Shown here: positions 11,801 to 18,234 of the stretch, in pieces
How positions within the stretch are numbered: position 1 is the stretch's first letter
Layout: each line of letters opens with the position of its first letter
Source of the DNA: Myxococcales bacterium
GTDB lineage: Bacteria; Myxococcota_A; Polyangia; Polyangiales; Houyiibacteriaceae
Assembly: GCA_019637115.1 (NCBI GenBank)
Contig: JAHBWH010000007.1
Span: 1 to 64,000 of the forward strand
DNA length: 64,000 nucleotides
Direction of reading: 5' to 3'
The notes under the pieces: generated by a model
Told to the model about the DNA's origin: nothing
The model's input: the letters and a program-made list of their open reading frames with translations, nothing else
Database searches by the model: none
Position numbers and translations under genes: made by a program

Positions 11801-12070
11801 CCAGACCTCGAAGCGACGCGCGAAGTACTCTGGACTTCCGCCTTCGAGATGGATGCTCGAGACCAGCTGCGGGTCCTCTGCGCGTCGCTGCCCGCGCAGC
11901 GCGAGCACGAGCTCGCCGCCGAGAGGGGTCATGACGCCCCAGCCGTTGACTCCCCCTTGCTTCCACGGAGCCCACGGCCCCGTGATGGAGTGGATCGTGG
12001 TCCCGCTGCCCTCGGAGGTCAGGTCGAGTCGTTGGGGCAGGTAGAAGCGCGCGATCGGCGCGGTCGGCAC
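2882..12070 (-). CDS. Giant RHS/YD-repeat protein with PKD, Ig-like and IgGFc-binding-like domains
   Basis: The 3062-codon frame reads, in order: two discoidin-like segments (residues about 25-150 and 165-290); a PKD domain (WSWDFGDG, about 315-400); a second PKD (FGDGTEHF, about 500-560); an Ig-like domain; an IgGFc-binding-like region (about 660-1050); cadherin/He_PIG-type Ig domains (about 1110-1440); many YD/RHS repeats (about 1700-2800); and the RHS core ending in YDPQTGRFLSRDP near 2893. A variable tail of about 160 residues follows, where composition becomes AT-richer. RHS shells encapsulate C-terminal toxins, so the tail is a candidate effector; I cannot name its activity. The frame has only a GTG at 12070, no ribosome site and no signal peptide. 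It is most likely the 3' part of the preceding lipoprotein gene, joined through the G8 tract at 12086-12093. Confidence 0.88.
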   Translation of the reverse strand: MPTAPIARFYLPQRLDLTSEGSGTTIHSITGPWAPWKQGGVNGWGVMTPLGGELVLALRGQRRAEDPQLVSSIHLEGGSPEYFARRFEVWVSRTGTESSDFERVLQAELPPRYELQRYEVPVTAARYLKLVLLDANGATSSSARVTKFRVFGPERSGGLLSLPQLGASATASSNPTNASAAHDFFDSESGFQGSAWLSALDEIEGASVTLTLPGTLPHRIDRVAFRPTDGDRDMREYELWVSERGLAPEDFVHVGGGEMLRALTNQWWSFFEPTLARHVRLVVRSNHGAHYVHVPDFKVYSADRGGLEATFLDASLPGGDPIVGWSWDFGDGFRSARQHPTHVFPAPGSYLVTLTVMSEYGVTSTTSMVYQAEAGPEAFFTHTPSPVVAGGGVSLTDRSSSDAPILLRVWRRPDGSESRGGEWSLNLNIWTPEPGPAPVSLEIMDAHGRTGRYDDVIEVLPGLPRGESGGVDQTVYWGHEIALRETPFVYHVSPSEIALGMSCSWRFGDGTEHFVTPCRPNLTYPPAALGVTHAYADPGVYEASFTVTDSRGAEARETFFVTVIRRPSVLTLDPLVGVDAAGSHLVRAHLYDELEPSRTLEGRTVTFELDGVEVQATTDAEGTAEATLSFAGGPANVRVRFAGDSHYLPASGDRVGPDAILPARPTNCGTEYLLAFPKGWDTATDPNQRIRPYLFLYGRRPTPARVRIPSLGYSAVVEVRPGMVATVELPNAFVHPPTGEVTAHAVEITAPTEVCVQGMATTRNSSDGFVAIPTSVLGTEYVVGSYGGRLGNTSNFAEASLIVTATVDATSVSILPAVAVRGGPSTPTLGDQPAGVPLTFSLDRGESIELRATHTGPGGFGAHDLTGSLIQASAPVAALSGHACAEVPWYTPACDYLVEQLLPVPSLGQDYLVAPLRGRRGYELRVVAARDDTEVLVDGALVATLDAGQWYSRVHPLTTDEPDEVPLHVQTSEPALVLQYAKGTRADSRRGDPFMMQVIPTALFDNDVYVSTVPDTPERTYSFTNYLGVVIAASEVGGLRLGDEPVTATFTPFGATGYAYGAIEIPNGSHRLRHVNPLVGFGAYAYGWGVDDSYGYPAALRVVPLGEDDPPHDDPAVSLPNVRPVAYDAFVSTREDVAVSFVLSGFDANGDPITYELLELPPVGVLSGTLPAVTYTPAADWNGHTSFTFRVFDGTEHSLPATVELSVIPQNDAPRFDMAPIVNVQQHVALTLPCVAIDVDDDPDCARTWSLVSGPPGMTIDAATGEIFWLPSHDGTYPVTVRVEDCRGASSQLTFGLVVDTVPSPPVIVSAPVRTAQFGSPYRYDVLAEDPDTTYPDGVVAGYQLLEAPEGMTIVQASGRIDWTPTLAQAGTHTVEVVAFDLTGLFSQPQRFTVTVTGDTTAPIVGATFAPYAILVGETSTLSVSAWDDDDAIIDLVLLDGAPLTLDAAGRAEVDGLAVGVRRVVVEAVDPSGNRGRAAAELRVMDGSDTAPPLVRLDTPETDAELTYLHDALGAVFDEHLLEWTVDVRPTDRGEWQTLLRGDQNLDGLLGELDVTRLLNGRYWLRLRAEDVNGQIGEARVPVRVTGGAKLGHVQLSFTDLVLRDVGIPLAVVRRYESRRAATSGDFGHGWDLELRSGRVQHNRHPGEDILITNPPLSLLGGVLEPCTIYEEQEYHFTEVWLSDDEYYVFRPVLVNMQPLSGSCSADVAYEFVDGSTPGAELAAFGNTTVRARALGAITAENYHLQGQLLDIATGELFNPRSFRLRLRDGRTFDLSTDRGVTRFEDRNGNELYFERNGVIHSSGRAIQFFRDARGRIARIQDSAGREVHYTYDAAGDLVAVQDPLERTMRFEYAAPAHPHHLTSIVDHRGVRSAAFGYQEDGRLRELCDADGVCVESEYDLAARTLVRMDGIGRPTRHLYDQRGRITTAVDGLDHATSYAYQFLSDQLPSAVTDPLGNTTIYERAYDRQRVTAITEPTSAAEDPDDFTTRWTYGSRATPDGRWLTVLESMQLPGGGTLHYDYDDAGNQTAVRDDEDRVVLGRTFLADGRVASTTNRFGTTTYEYSEGVADPTRVTEPDGTVTELEYDALGNVTRIVRGAQEHRFHYDVTGRPVLRDYGHGVTVRYEYAQGTDAWTAIEGPTFGRVERRMSAAGKLRSWTEPTGDSWSRVYDVTGNLRLETDPRGNVRTYTYDDASRLVSVDDAARGATTYTRDAAGRLASTTSPEGHTTTFVRGPRGDATTTTNARGNARTSSAGATSSVSTDALGRTTTSSRTPYGLPSATTFADGASVSRTFDGTTGFESATSFPQTQIDEAGRVRGFAYADGVLQGVTDLAGAGWSYAHGSFVGTDVTWDVQSGEVRLDAPGARSPVSRFAYAEESRDAPRPAALDAWTDRMTSYATPEGDLRTWSHDAATGRLLSTTHTNGAEETFAYDAVSGRRASQTLPDGTTLTFAHDAAGRVVSRSGSDGSSLGWTYVAGGLPASTTDATGTTSYAHDLAGRLTGLTTPSGAVFAQTHDADDRLTSVDVGAGALGSSRRFVTHYGRDPVGHVTTLTDPFGRVTTQTFDDADRLVSVVRPNGVTTTFGYDARDRIVSVEHRDASEALLAASYLTREAAGEPTRVEREDGSYVLLEVDGAQRITRERYYDAAEVLTSELTYTYDADGNRTSVTRDGVVDTYVYAPGAELLRVERGGAPVQQFTYDAAGRVTRIQRDARVLDLTYDADDHVIALDDSATGETTDFTFDGDGRRVARTVRAGATELSTLRWLSAPNPADGLDSPHLVLDPAADPETDDPIGGYLFDERGPFARVDPATDTLVYYLRDAMGSVIGLVSDDGTEHAAIHYDGFGNLRHATGPLADLPVDRGGDFRFHGMWLEPGTGLYYVRARNYDPQTGRFLSRDPAPGVRGMPETFAPYAFANANPWVWVDLDGRMATLSGQMAAVAAVFTLASVGAAVRYYADRLTLVRNRPSDSGCELVRYIDRFRPALPAYRETAAASVRRTAEYRCRANPIFDAMYPRYAARISAEDIVRLSVPARPRRPTHMTLSIMEAVEELTSLGMSYFVF

Positions 12071-14475
12071 GCACGGGCCTGCGACGGGGGGGGCCCGCGC
12101 CAGCAGGTGCCAGCTCCGTCACACGTCTCCAGCCCATTGCACTCGATACCATCGGAGCACGAGGCGCCCGCGGGCAGCGGCTCGTGCCGCACCCCGAGCA
12201 CCGGGTCGCAGATGCCGAGGGTACAGGGGTTGCCGTCGTCCACGAGAAGCGGCTCCCCGGGTTGGCATACCCCGTCGGCGTCGCATCGGGCGGTCCCCGC
12301 ACACACGTCCTCTTCCGAGCATGGCGTGTTTGCCTCCACCGGTTCGTGGGTCACCCCCGTCAGTGGATCGCAGGTTCCGGTCGTGCACGGGTTGCCGTCG
12401 TCGAGGGAGGGGGGCGTGCCGTCCAGGCAGAGTCCGAGCGAGCACGACTCGACGCCGTTGCACGCGTTCGCGTCGTCGCACTCGGTCGACACGAGGTTTC
12501 CATCGAGGCAATGCACTGCGGCCGTGACGTCGCAATGGGGAGAGAAGTCCTCGTCGATCGTGCCATCGCAGTCGTCGTCGATGCCGTCGCAGGTCAGGTC
12601 GCTGGCTGAGGGCGCGCCCGGCGCGCAGGTGTCGATCACGACGCCCGCGACACACGCCGCGAGGCCCACGTTCGCGCAGGCGCCCACGCCGCAGGAGGTC
12701 GGCAGCGGTACGTACGCTTCGTCGACGAGGCCATCGCAGTCGTCGTCGATGCCATTGCAGTCGTCGTCGGCGCCGGAGGGGGCGCCGGGTGTGCAGCCGT
12801 CGACGATCATGCCTGCGTGGCACGTGGCGAGGCCGGTTGCGCCGCAGGCACCGACGCCGCAAGCGGTGGGCTCGGGCGCGAAGTCCTCATCGATGAGCCC
12901 GTCGCAGTCGTCGTCGATGCCGTCGCACGTGGCGTCGTTCGCTGCGGCCGTGCCCGGAAGGCAGGAGTCGACGACCGCGCCGTCGACGCAGGAGGTGGCG
13001 CCGGTCGCGCCGCAAGCACCAACGCCGCAGCTCGTGGGCTCGGGCGCGAAATCTTCATCGACGAGGCCGTCGCAGTCGTCGTCGATGCCATCGCACGTCG
13101 CGTCGTTCGCGGCGGCGGTGCCTGGAGGACAGGAGTCCACGACCGCGCCGTCGACGCACGAGGTGGCGCCGGTCGCGCCGCAGCCACCGACGCCGCAGCT
13201 CGTGGGCTCGGGCGCGAAGTCCTCGTCGACGACGCCATCGCAGTCGTCGTCGACGCCGTCGCACGTGGCGTCGTTCGCGGCGGCCGTGCCCGGAAGGCAG
13301 GAGTCGACGACCGCGCCGTCGACGCAGGAGGTGGCGCCGGTCGCGCCGCAAGCACCGACGCCGCAGCTCGTGGGCTCGGGCGCGAAGTCATCATCGATGA
13401 GCCCGTCGCAGTCGTCGTCGATGCCATCGCACGTCGCGTCGTTCGCGGCGCACTCGGAGGAGTCGCCGCAGCCGCTCTCCCATCGCAGGCACGCGTAGGT
13501 CGACGGGCCACGGAAACCCCACACCGCCACGGTGTCGAACGCTGCGGCGACGAGGAACGCCTCGTCCTGCAGATCGGTCGTCCGCGCCGCTTCGGCCTCG
13601 TCGCAGCGACCGGCGACGTCACAGTCGAAGAACGCGCCTGGCGAGAGCGGCTCGTGGACCCACCCCACGAAAGCGAGGGGCGCTCCCGCGCTCGCGCCCC
13701 GCCCGTAAACCTGCGCGAAGCTCGAGGCGTTGCTCACCCCGACGACCACGCCCGCGTCGTAGTATCCGCCGCTCACGAGGACGTCGGAGTAGCTGTCCCG
13801 GACGTCGCTCTCCCACGCGTAGCCCACGAGCCCGCCCGCGAACACGCCCGCCGCGACGGACCCCGTCGCGAAGCTCTCGGAGATCGTCGTCCAGGTCGCA
13901 ATGCCGACGAGGCCACCGGCCTTCTCGGCCCCGCTGAAGGAGACCCCCTCGAGCCCGATCCGCTCGATCGTCGCGCCGTGCGTGCCGCCGAAGAGCCCGA
14001 CCCCGACACGCGCCGGCCGATGCGCGCGGAGGTTCCGGACCACGTGACCGCCGCCATCGAAGTGACCGTGAAACGGCGGCGGCTCGCCACCGAAGCCCCC
14101 GATCGGCCGGAAGCCGAGGCCGTCGCCAGCGTCGAAATCCGCGCAGTCGAGATCGCGCGTCAACCGATAGTGCGCGTAGAGATCTCGCTCCATCGCCTGA
14201 AGACACGCGCACGACTCGATCAGGAAGGGGTCTCCGGCGGCCCCGGTGCCTACGTCGCAGCCGTCGCCTTCGCCGCCTTCCGGCCCGGCGGAGTCTTCCC
14301 CTGCGTCGCCTGCCGCCTCGCCGACCGTGACCGCGTCGTCGGGCTCCCCGGCGTCGCTCACCTCGAGCGCCGCAGCGCTGGCAGCGACGGGTTCGTCGTG
14401 ATGATGACAGCCGAAGAAGAACGACGCCGCGAAAAGGGCGCAAGCGAAGAGGGCGCGCTGAGACAGACCAGGCAT
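12019..14475 (-). CDS. Lipoprotein with GLUG and MopE-type metal-binding repeats; N-terminal part of the RHS protein
   Basis: The start (MPGLSQRALFACALFAASFFFGC) is a lipoprotein signal peptide with Cys at about residue 23. An acidic linker follows, then a GLUG-type beta-helix region (FHGHFDGGGHVVRNL, then GGLVGIA and GGLVGYA motifs, about 130-290). Five or six repeats of CDGIDDDCDGLIDE alternate with SCGVGACGATG units (about 340-620), the putative metal-binding motif known from MopE-like proteins and common in myxobacteria. Cys-rich 'DDGNPCT' repeats follow (about 680-790). The last ~24 residues are low-complexity Arg/Pro sequence in the wrong frame after the G8 tract. The protein is expected to be anchored on the cell surface. 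Confidence 0.85.
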   Translation of the reverse strand: MPGLSQRALFACALFAASFFFGCHHHDEPVAASAAALEVSDAGEPDDAVTVGEAAGDAGEDSAGPEGGEGDGCDVGTGAAGDPFLIESCACLQAMERDLYAHYRLTRDLDCADFDAGDGLGFRPIGGFGGEPPPFHGHFDGGGHVVRNLRAHRPARVGVGLFGGTHGATIERIGLEGVSFSGAEKAGGLVGIATWTTISESFATGSVAAGVFAGGLVGYAWESDVRDSYSDVLVSGGYYDAGVVVGVSNASSFAQVYGRGASAGAPLAFVGWVHEPLSPGAFFDCDVAGRCDEAEAARTTDLQDEAFLVAAAFDTVAVWGFRGPSTYACLRWESGCGDSSECAANDATCDGIDDDCDGLIDDDFAPEPTSCGVGACGATGATSCVDGAVVDSCLPGTAAANDATCDGVDDDCDGVVDEDFAPEPTSCGVGGCGATGATSCVDGAVVDSCPPGTAAANDATCDGIDDDCDGLVDEDFAPEPTSCGVGACGATGATSCVDGAVVDSCLPGTAAANDATCDGIDDDCDGLIDEDFAPEPTACGVGACGATGLATCHAGMIVDGCTPGAPSGADDDCNGIDDDCDGLVDEAYVPLPTSCGVGACANVGLAACVAGVVIDTCAPGAPSASDLTCDGIDDDCDGTIDEDFSPHCDVTAAVHCLDGNLVSTECDDANACNGVESCSLGLCLDGTPPSLDDGNPCTTGTCDPLTGVTHEPVEANTPCSEEDVCAGTARCDADGVCQPGEPLLVDDGNPCTLGICDPVLGVRHEPLPAGASCSDGIECNGLETCDGAGTCWRGPPPSQARACRPRRSRASTCPNDST
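12086..12093. repeat. G8 homopolymer at the lipoprotein/RHS frame junction
   Basis: Eight consecutive G on the given strand (C8 in the coding sense). With eight, the lipoprotein frame continues for about 24 nonsense-looking residues and stops at 12019. With nine, it would read CWRGPPPVAGPCVPTAPIA and enter the RHS frame directly. The tract is therefore the point where one missing base splits a single large gene. Explanations are a sequencing or assembly error, a genuine mutation, phase variation by slipped-strand mispairing, or programmed frameshifting. Confidence 0.7.
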
Positions 14476-15451
14476 GATGGCTCCACGAAGTCGAAGCCCT
14501 CGTTTGACATGCGCCGGCGCCCACGCCTACACCCCTTTCGGGGGCAAATGGTCGAATTGTGGTTCACGAGATGAACGTTTGTTCTCCCCAATATGGGGGA
14601 GAAGATGGTCCGCGTGGCGCGCTCAGGCGATCGGTTTCTGACATCTCACCCGCCGGTTTTCGGCGCGCGCTTCGCCGAGCGAGCCCCGAGTTGCGGGGTG
14701 GCCTTCAGGTTGGTTGTGGTTTTCCCAGGACCATCATGTCCGCGAGGCCGACGTCCGCGGCTCTACCGGCCGGTGCGTGGCCCGGCACCCTCCTGGCGGG
14801 CGTGGGTGTGGGAACGAGACGCTGGCTGCCCGGAACCTCAGCCGATCTCGACGCTAACGTCGGCGGCTTCGAGCGCCACCGAGATTAGACGTCGAGGCCA
14901 GAGGCGACGACGCTGACGATCAGCGACAACGCCTGTTCGCGCTCCTGGAATTCCTTGCGCTCGTCCCACCAGCCGAGCGTTGGCAGGACGGCAGCGAGCT
15001 GCGAGCCGGCGAGGAGTGGTGCCTCGCCGGTCCAACGATCGCTCTGCACGCCGTTTACCCAGATAGAGCCCACCCGAGCGCGCTGGCGCGGCGAGCCGCC
15101 TCGCGACTATCGCGCGTCGTTCTCGGTCGACGCGATCTCGCGCGCAGAGGCCGCGGCGGTCGCGCGCCGTCGTTTCGACGCCGCTTGTCGAGTCTGGGGT
15201 GGGGTGGGTCCGCGAGGTGGTGGAGACGAGCGTGCAGGAGCTGGGCATCGCCTGAGCGCGCGACGTCGGCTCGCGAGCTGGGAGGACGACGGTCCCGAGG
15301 GCGTTGGGACGCTGCGGGTGGTCTGGTTCGCGGACCGCGACGAGAGCGCTCGAGTGTGACGAGGAGCTGAAGCCCGCGCCGCGGGATCATCTCGACGCTC
15401 GCTGGCGTCAGACGTCGGTCCGAGCCGACGTCTGGAAGTGGAGGTCTTCAC
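14476..15451. other. Intergenic region of about 975 bases
   Basis: It holds the upstream region of the lipoprotein gene (about 14476-14600), which contains a short AT-rich stretch (14555-14590) that could carry its promoter. Only one small open frame with natural-looking composition is present (62 codons, 14885-15073, minus). Otherwise I see no gene, RNA or clear repeat. Confidence 0.5.
14885..15073 (-). CDS. Possible small protein or gene remnant, 62 aa
   Basis: The frame from a GTG at 15073 gives a protein of ordinary composition (GSIWVNGVQSDRW, then LPTLGWWDERKEF and ALSLIVSVVASGLDV), unlike the Arg/Ala-rich noise of non-coding frames here. I do not recognise a family and see no clear ribosome site. 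It may be the C-terminal end of a decayed gene. Confidence 0.3.
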   Translation of the reverse strand: MGSIWVNGVQSDRWTGEAPLLAGSQLAAVLPTLGWWDERKEFQEREQALSLIVSVVASGLDV

Positions 15452-15859
15452 ATGTACGGGAACGACGAGGGTGTGTTGCGGCGGACCTACCGGATCGGGC
15501 GGTGGTCGGCGTGGGACGACCAGGTGAACGGGTTCGCGAACGACTTCTGCGCGACCTTCGGGACCTACCCGAACCTGCTGCAGGCCAGCGACGTCACGTT
15601 TCGCCGCATCGACATGGCGGCGCGGAAAGAGAACGTCTACAGCCCGGCCGGAGAGCCCGCGGAGGAGGGCGCCTACACCCCGCTCGGCGAGTTCGTCCGT
15701 CCCCACTACGCCCTCACGTTCGTGGTGGAGCCGTCGCTCGACGACGGCCAGGTCGTGCTCTTCTACGACGCAGACCCCGACGGCGATGGGGGGATCCCGC
15801 TCGAGGACACGGTGCCGTCGCGTGAGGTACTGGCCGCGCGTGGTCCGCGCGTCCGTTGA
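15452..15859 (+). CDS. Hypothetical protein, 135 aa
   Basis: A clear ribosome site (GGAGG, 15441-15445) precedes the ATG. The protein is soluble, rich in aromatic and acidic residues (RRTYRIGRWSAWDDQVNGF, FANDFCATFGTYPNLL, VLFYDADPDGDGG), with no signal peptide or membrane segment. I do not recognise the family. It stands alone; a short GC hairpin lies just downstream. Confidence 0.65.
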   Translation: MYGNDEGVLRRTYRIGRWSAWDDQVNGFANDFCATFGTYPNLLQASDVTFRRIDMAARKENVYSPAGEPAEEGAYTPLGEFVRPHYALTFVVEPSLDDGQVVLFYDADPDGDGGIPLEDTVPSREVLAARGPRVR

Positions 15860-15885
15860 CGCACCCGAACTGAAACAGGGACCAG

Positions 15886-15900
15886 GCAGGGACACCCTGC
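15886..15900 (+). terminator. Short GC hairpin after the 135-aa gene
   Basis: GCAGGG-ACA-CCCTGC is a perfect six-base-pair stem with a three-base loop, 27 bases after the stop codon. No T-tract follows, so this is a weak terminator candidate. Confidence 0.3.
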
Positions 15901-15978
15901 GGAACTCGGGCCCCGGACGCGCGGACGGCCGGGAGGACTCGTAGTCCAACCGGCCGTCATCGTTAGGGAATCTCCGGA

Positions 15979-16050
<72 letters not shown>

Positions 16051-16283
16051 GAGGGATGCCGAATCTATCGAGTCGGCGTCGGAAGTCAAGGGCGTCGCGT
16101 ATCGTTCTCCGATGTCCGAGCGGCCCTCCCTACGTCCCACGAAAGCTCCTCGGCCACGAGCGCGTGTCGACGGGCTCTGGCGATGCGCGTGACACGATCG
16201 CCGCGTTCTGGTCGTGGGCGTTCTCCGATCTCGTGGGCAACACCCTTCGCGGGGTCTTCGCCGAGTCCAGCGCGTCGAACGGG

Positions 16284-16946
16284 TCACGTCGCGAGCACCG
16301 CGCTCGCGCGGTCGAGCGTGCCCTGCACCTCGGTCGACGAGGCTTTGGCGCGTGCGCGCGCGAGGGTCTCTCGACGGCACGTCGCGCGAAGCCACGACCG
16401 GAGCGCGTCGCAGCGCGGCGGGCGTCGGCGCGCTTCGAGCAGCGCCCACGCGAGATGGAGCGCGGCGGGCTCCGACGCGTCGTCGGCCCAGGCGTCGAGC
16501 ACGAGGCGCACGTCGAACAGGTCCGCGAGCTCGTCCAGCTGCCCGACGACCGGCGAGTCGAGCTCGGGCGTGATCGTGAGTGACCGAAGCTGGACCTGCC
16601 GCAAGAAGGAGGTGACCGCCTCGCGTTCGTCGTTGGGCCAGCGGGCGAGCTCTCCGCGTCGCAGCTTCCCCGCGATGACATGGGTGAGGTAGCCAGGGAA
16701 GGGGGCGCCGAGTGCGTGTAGCTCGAGGATGCGCGGGAGGAAGTGCCGGTAGTCGTCTAGCTCGCCCCAGGTCGTCATCGCCTTGAACGCGAACCGGGCG
16801 AGCTGACGGTCGGTCAGCTCGCGCAAGGGGGCGTGGGTGAGGGCCCGGCGGTCGTCATCGTTCACGCAGCACGGGCACGCATGCATGGCGTGGCGACGTG
16901 GGTAGCGGGCGAAGACGTCGTACGGCGCGGGGAGGAGAGGGGGCAC
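16284..16946 (-). CDS. Conserved hypothetical protein, 220 aa
   Basis: A soluble protein with an N-terminal CPCCV motif followed by DDDRRALTHAPLRELTDRQL and a conserved-looking core, FAFKAMTTWGELDDYRHFLP, then a helical C-terminal half. I recognise the general layout from conserved hypothetical proteins found in many bacteria but know no function. The CxCC-type start could bind a metal. It is a single gene between the tRNA and the divergent SGNH hydrolase gene. Confidence 0.75.
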   Translation of the reverse strand: MPPLLPAPYDVFARYPRRHAMHACPCCVNDDDRRALTHAPLRELTDRQLARFAFKAMTTWGELDDYRHFLPRILELHALGAPFPGYLTHVIAGKLRRGELARWPNDEREAVTSFLRQVQLRSLTITPELDSPVVGQLDELADLFDVRLVLDAWADDASEPAALHLAWALLEARRRPPRCDALRSWLRATCRRETLARARAKASSTEVQGTLDRASAVLAT

Positions 16947-17146
16947 GGGTCGATCCGGCGAAGGAGCCTAAACGCGAGGCGTGCTTCTGGCACGGCGTCG
17001 ATCCGCGTCGCCGATGGGTCGCGCTTGGTCACATCGCCGAGAGGCGTCTCGCGCTTCTGGCTGGTAGATGTCCGGCGGTCGGTCTGCACGCCGACCCCTC
17101 AATGCGCCGCAGCTGCGGTGATCTTACTTCTTCAACCGGAGGACCC

Positions 17147-17911
17147 ATGTCCTATCTTAGCTTGCTCTCTGCCCTGGCCCTCATGGGGTTGGCCGTCGTC
17201 GTCGGTTGCGCCGACGACGCGGATCGCGCCGCTCGCCCGGCTGCCGATTCCGGGCTCACCTCGGACGCGGGGCCGGCGGGCCCCGTTCGCATTCTCCCGC
17301 TTGGCGACTCTCTGACCCTCGGCTTCGGCAGCGCGACGGAGGGCGCTGGCACGGAGGGGGGCTACCGGGTGCGCCTCGCCGAGCTCTTGGCGGCGGCGGG
17401 GGTGGACTTCGACTTCGTCGGGTCGCAGAGCCACGGCCCGGCGAGCCTCGCGGACAAGGATCACGAGGGGTACAACGGATATTCCGTCGCGCAGGTCGGC
17501 GAGATGGCGGGCCCCGCGCTGGCCGCCTACGACCCGGCGATCGTGCTCTTGCTGGCTGGCACGAACGATCAGATCACCTTCGTCCCCCCGAGCCAACCGC
17601 CCGCTGGGGCGGCGGAGGACATGGAGGCGCTGCTCGAGCAGCTCCACTCGGCCTCGCCGGCCATTCGGATCATCGTCGCGAAGGTCATCCCCCTCTCGTT
17701 CAACGCGGAGGGCGTCGAGGAGTTCAACGCGCTGCTCGACCCGCTCGTCGAGCGGCAACGCGAGCGTGGCGTGCACGTGGAGCTCGTGGACATGTACGCC
17801 ATCGGGACCGAGTTGCTCTCCGCCGACGGTATCCATCCGACTCCGGAGGGCTACGATCGGATGGCCGAGATCTGGTACCCGGCGATCATGAGCGCGCTGT
17901 CGTCTCGATAG
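17147..17911 (+). CDS. SGNH/GDSL-family hydrolase, lipoprotein
   Basis: The ATG at 17147 follows a good ribosome site (GGAGG) and starts a lipoprotein signal (LSLLSALALMGLAVVVGC, Cys near residue 21). After a short linker come the SGNH blocks: LPLGDSLTLG (nucleophile Ser, about 50), a conserved Gly (GYNGYS), LLLAGTNDQ (Asn of block III, about 142) and DGIHPT (Asp/His of block V, about 228-231). Family members are esterases or lipases acting on ester bonds; the substrate cannot be told. The frame is open further upstream, but only this start gives a signal peptide. Confidence 0.92.
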   Translation: MSYLSLLSALALMGLAVVVGCADDADRAARPAADSGLTSDAGPAGPVRILPLGDSLTLGFGSATEGAGTEGGYRVRLAELLAAAGVDFDFVGSQSHGPASLADKDHEGYNGYSVAQVGEMAGPALAAYDPAIVLLLAGTNDQITFVPPSQPPAGAAEDMEALLEQLHSASPAIRIIVAKVIPLSFNAEGVEEFNALLDPLVERQRERGVHVELVDMYAIGTELLSADGIHPTPEGYDRMAEIWYPAIMSALSSR

Positions 17912-17980
17912 CGTTGTGGCTTCGAGGGTCGTCGGGGCCCGGTGGTCCCGACGGGACCGGGTGGCCCCGGACGGGTCCGC

Positions 17981-18221
17981 GAGTTCGGTTCCGGATCCGG
18001 TCCGAGTCCGGTTCCGAGTCCGGTTCCGAGTCCGGTTCCGAGTCGGGTTCCGAGTCCGGTGCCGAGTTCGGTTCCGATTCGTGGGAAGCAACCCCGCTTC
18101 GCGAGTTCGAGCGCGTCGAGCACCACAACATCTCGTGGAGCGACTCGTCGCCCGTCTCCTACCCCTCGTGGCGGATCAGGGCTCGACACGCTTACTTCCC
18201 ACGAATTGGTTCCGAGTTCGG
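17981..18221. repeat. 12-bp tandem repeat next to a 27-bp imperfect inverted repeat
   Basis: 17981-18075 holds about eight copies of GTTCCGAGTCCG with small variations. The end of this array (18062-18088) and 18195-18221 are inverted copies over 27 bases, identical over the inner 12 (ATTCGTGGGAAG) and 22 of 27 overall. Together they bracket about 105 bases. The block lies between the convergent SGNH hydrolase and outer-membrane-like genes, so it may act as a bidirectional transcription end or be a small non-autonomous element. Confidence 0.6.
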
Positions 18222-18234
18222 TCTGGTTCGGGGG

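Noticed and set aside
10925-13498. 857-codon plus-strand frame with APTPQLVGSGAKSSS repeats
   Set aside because: Its repeats are the reverse complement of the MopE-type repeats; composition is that of a shadow frame.
15107-15949. 280-codon minus-strand frame opposite the 135-aa gene
   Set aside because: Shadow; the plus-strand gene has a clear ribosome site and natural composition.
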